Of a DNA stretch of 25,420 nt, positions 23,777-25,420 are shown one piece after another (within the stretch, counting starts at the first letter, position 1; the number at the start of each line of letters is the position of its first letter). This stretch comes from Sutterella sp. Lineage in GTDB: Bacteria; Pseudomonadota; Gammaproteobacteria; Burkholderiales; Burkholderiaceae_F. Below the pieces are notes generated by a model. The model did not search any database. It was given only the letters and a program-made list of their open reading frames with translations, and was not told the origin of the DNA. The DNA lies in NCBI GenBank assembly GCA_020025965.1, contig JAHHRG010000026.1, positions 1 through 25,420 of the forward strand, read 5' to 3'. Made by a program: the position numbers and the translations under genes.

Positions 23777-24811
23777 ATGAAAAAAAAGAACATTATTAAT
23801 CTCATTCGCTTTCATATTGAGAAACGCGATCAGGACTTCCAAAACGAAGCACTCGAGATCGCCAACTGCTTCGAGTCTGCAGGAGACGATGAACTTCATG
23901 ACTACATCCTGTCATTAATCTCTGGTCAAAATACCTTTGTTCCTCAAGAGATGAGTTGTGAGGAGAGTACACTCTTTCGTATTGTCAAGCCAAATGCCGA
24001 CCCGCTTCCCTTACCGGCGAAGTTGAGTAAGGACATCAAAGGGATCGCGAATGCGATCAATCGTAATATCGGCATCAACAAGTTTCTTTTCTCGGGTACA
24101 CCTGGCACCGGAAAAACGGAGACGGCAAAGCAATTGGCGAGACTTCTCGGTCGGCAACTTGTTTACATTAACTTTAGTTCGATTATTGATTGCAAACTAG
24201 GGCAAACTCAGAAGAATCTCGAGCAGCTCTTTAACTCCATTCGTCATGATTTTGTCCATGAAGATTATGTTTTTCTGTTTGATGAAATCGATGCAATCGC
24301 ATTGGATCGGACCAATGCTAATGACGTGAGAGAAATGGGGCGTGTGACTTCGACATTTCTCAAAAAAATGGACGAAATGGAAGCGTCAGTTGTTCTGATC
24401 GCAACGACGAATCTCTACAAGTATCTTGATGATGCACTGGTTCGACGTTTTGATGCGACCGTTGATTTTGATTGCTATGAAAAAGAAGACTTGATCAGAA
24501 TCGGTGAAATTTTATTGGATCATTTCTGCAATAAATTCAAATTCAAGAAAGTAAGAAACAGTCTCTTCATTAAGATACTGAATTTGCCGGAAGAGTTGCC
24601 GAGTCCGGGGATTTTGAAAAATATTATCCGAACCTCGATTGCTTTTTCTGATCCCAATGATTCCTGTGACTATCTGAAGCGAATTTATTACGCACTCGTC
24701 AAAAGGGACATGCCTGTTGAGGAGTTGAGAGAAAGAGGTTTTACGCTTCGTGAGATTGAACTCCTGACCGGCATTTCAAAGACGGAAGTGTCACGACAGC
24801 TCCAAAAATAA
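23777..24811 (+). CDS. AAA+ ATPase, IetA-like, paired with a protease-type gene
   Basis: The 344-residue protein has an N-terminal helical part (1-80), then a AAA+ core: Walker A GTPGTGKT (107-114), Walker B VFLFDEID (165-172), sensor 1 LIATTN (207-212) and an arginine-finger region DALVRRFD (219-226). The C-terminal 25 residues (FTLREIELLTGISKTEVSRQ) look like a helix-turn-helix. I chose the ATG at 23777; an ATG 8 codons upstream lies in the leader hairpin. The next gene starts 9 nt after the stop. This ATPase/protease order matches ietAS, known as a plasmid toxin-antitoxin pair and later reported as anti-phage. The AAA+ call is firm; the system assignment is by architecture. Confidence 0.85.
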   Translation: MKKKNIINLIRFHIEKRDQDFQNEALEIANCFESAGDDELHDYILSLISGQNTFVPQEMSCEESTLFRIVKPNADPLPLPAKLSKDIKGIANAINRNIGINKFLFSGTPGTGKTETAKQLARLLGRQLVYINFSSIIDCKLGQTQKNLEQLFNSIRHDFVHEDYVFLFDEIDAIALDRTNANDVREMGRVTSTFLKKMDEMEASVVLIATTNLYKYLDDALVRRFDATVDFDCYEKEDLIRIGEILLDHFCNKFKFKKVRNSLFIKILNLPEELPSPGILKNIIRTSIAFSDPNDSCDYLKRIYYALVKRDMPVEELRERGFTLREIELLTGISKTEVSRQLQK

Positions 24812-24820
24812 GGGGAAAAG

Positions 24821-25420
24821 ATGAACAATCGAATCATTCAGTTGAAGGGCGAAATTTCTCATATGCCGCATCCTATCGGTGGCTCTTCTCCAACCTTGCC
24901 TGCGGGAGCTGTCGTGACGACAACCCATCTCAACTCTTTGAAAAAGGATCTGGAGGATGTACAGAGTTATTGGGAAAATAACGAGCTGATCGAAGGTGTG
25001 TTGGTTAGCGTTGAATACACACGGATCGTCGCGAAGAGCAATCGCATCAAAGAGCTGTTCAAGGGTGAAAAGATCATTCGTGGCTGTAAATTTACCTCAG
25101 ACGGTCAGCGGCACATTATTACCTATTACCTATCTAAGGAAGATCTGACAGAAAGCATCGGAAAGCTCGAGTCGGCTCTAAAAATCCTTGAGGGGCAATT
25201 TGGCGGAGAGCTCAATTCCGCTCAATTTGAATTGGCTAGACAATCCTACGTTCCCGAAGAAAAGCTTACTAAGAGCGCTTTTCTTCAAATGATCCGAGAC
25301 TGCTGTTACAGCCAACGAATTTTTGTTGATGATCAGGTCAACGACAGTCGAGAGGGGGATTATCTTGTCTCTCTTTACGATATTGATCAGAACTACGAAA
25401 AAATCTTTGAAAAATTAGGC
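24821..25420 (+). CDS. N-terminal region of a probable S8 (subtilisin-like) peptidase, IetS-like (3' end outside window)
   Basis: The frame opens at ATG 24821 (AGGGGAAA just upstream) and runs to the window edge, 200 codons. It begins MNNRIIQLKGEISHMPHPIG, then LPAGAVVTTTHLNSL, IAKSNRIKELFKGEKIIRG-like and HIITYYLSKEDL motifs. I recall this N-terminal pattern from large S8-family peptidases encoded next to AAA ATPases. No catalytic Asp, His or Ser motif is visible because the peptidase domain would come later. It is tightly linked to the AAA+ gene, in the same operon. The protease identity therefore rests on the N-terminal resemblance and the gene pairing. Confidence 0.6.
   Translation, partial: MNNRIIQLKGEISHMPHPIGGSSPTLPAGAVVTTTHLNSLKKDLEDVQSYWENNELIEGVLVSVEYTRIVAKSNRIKELFKGEKIIRGCKFTSDGQRHIITYYLSKEDLTESIGKLESALKILEGQFGGELNSAQFELARQSYVPEEKLTKSAFLQMIRDCCYSQRIFVDDQVNDSREGDYLVSLYDIDQNYEKIFEKLG

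Overview
The window reads as a chromosome segment from a betaproteobacterium. My inference is a gut Burkholderiales of the Sutterellaceae type. The reasons are a complete System I cytochrome c maturation operon in the order ccmABCDEFGHI, an elongation factor P of the Arg32 (EarP-modified) class, a CadR/ZntR-type metal regulator and a moderate GC content of about 50% in the housekeeping part. No rRNA or tRNA was recognised, so the taxonomy rests on protein character alone.

Positions 1-16660 are ordinary, densely coding chromosome. They hold the tail of a MazG-like nucleotide pyrophosphohydrolase and a frameshifted gene for a membrane-anchored protein. Next is a zinc/cadmium/lead efflux module, with a P-type ATPase divergent from a MerR-family sensor that is followed by an unknown membrane protein. 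Then come iadA (isoaspartyl dipeptidase), a small lipoprotein and the nine-gene ccm operon, whose genes overlap or nearly touch. After ccmI there is a chain of hairpins ending in a strong terminator, which may be a small RNA. An uncharacterised two-gene unit (small membrane protein plus acidic coiled-coil protein) follows. Three leftward genes close the section: a dCMP-deaminase-like enzyme, efp (with its own promoter in the end of galU) and galU.

From about 16660 to 20400 the coding order collapses. There is no intact gene, only short broken reading frames, a peptide resembling part of a DDE transposase, and two diverged copies of a ~130-bp sequence 1.1 kb apart that both keep a hairpin. This looks like an insertion-sequence graveyard.

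From 20400 to the end lies an accessory, probably anti-phage, island. It has a very AT-rich gene for a YobI-like membrane-inserted P-loop NTPase (leftward), the truncated end of an unknown gene with a 27-codon membrane microprotein, a gene-poor stretch with two long inverted repeats, and a small WYL-domain-like protein (leftward). It ends with a rightward pair with its own good promoter: an AAA+ ATPase followed by the N-terminal region of a protein resembling subtilisin-type (S8) peptidases of the ietAS arrangement. The protease runs off the window, so its catalytic triad cannot be checked. This island is the most likely place for an unusual biological system.
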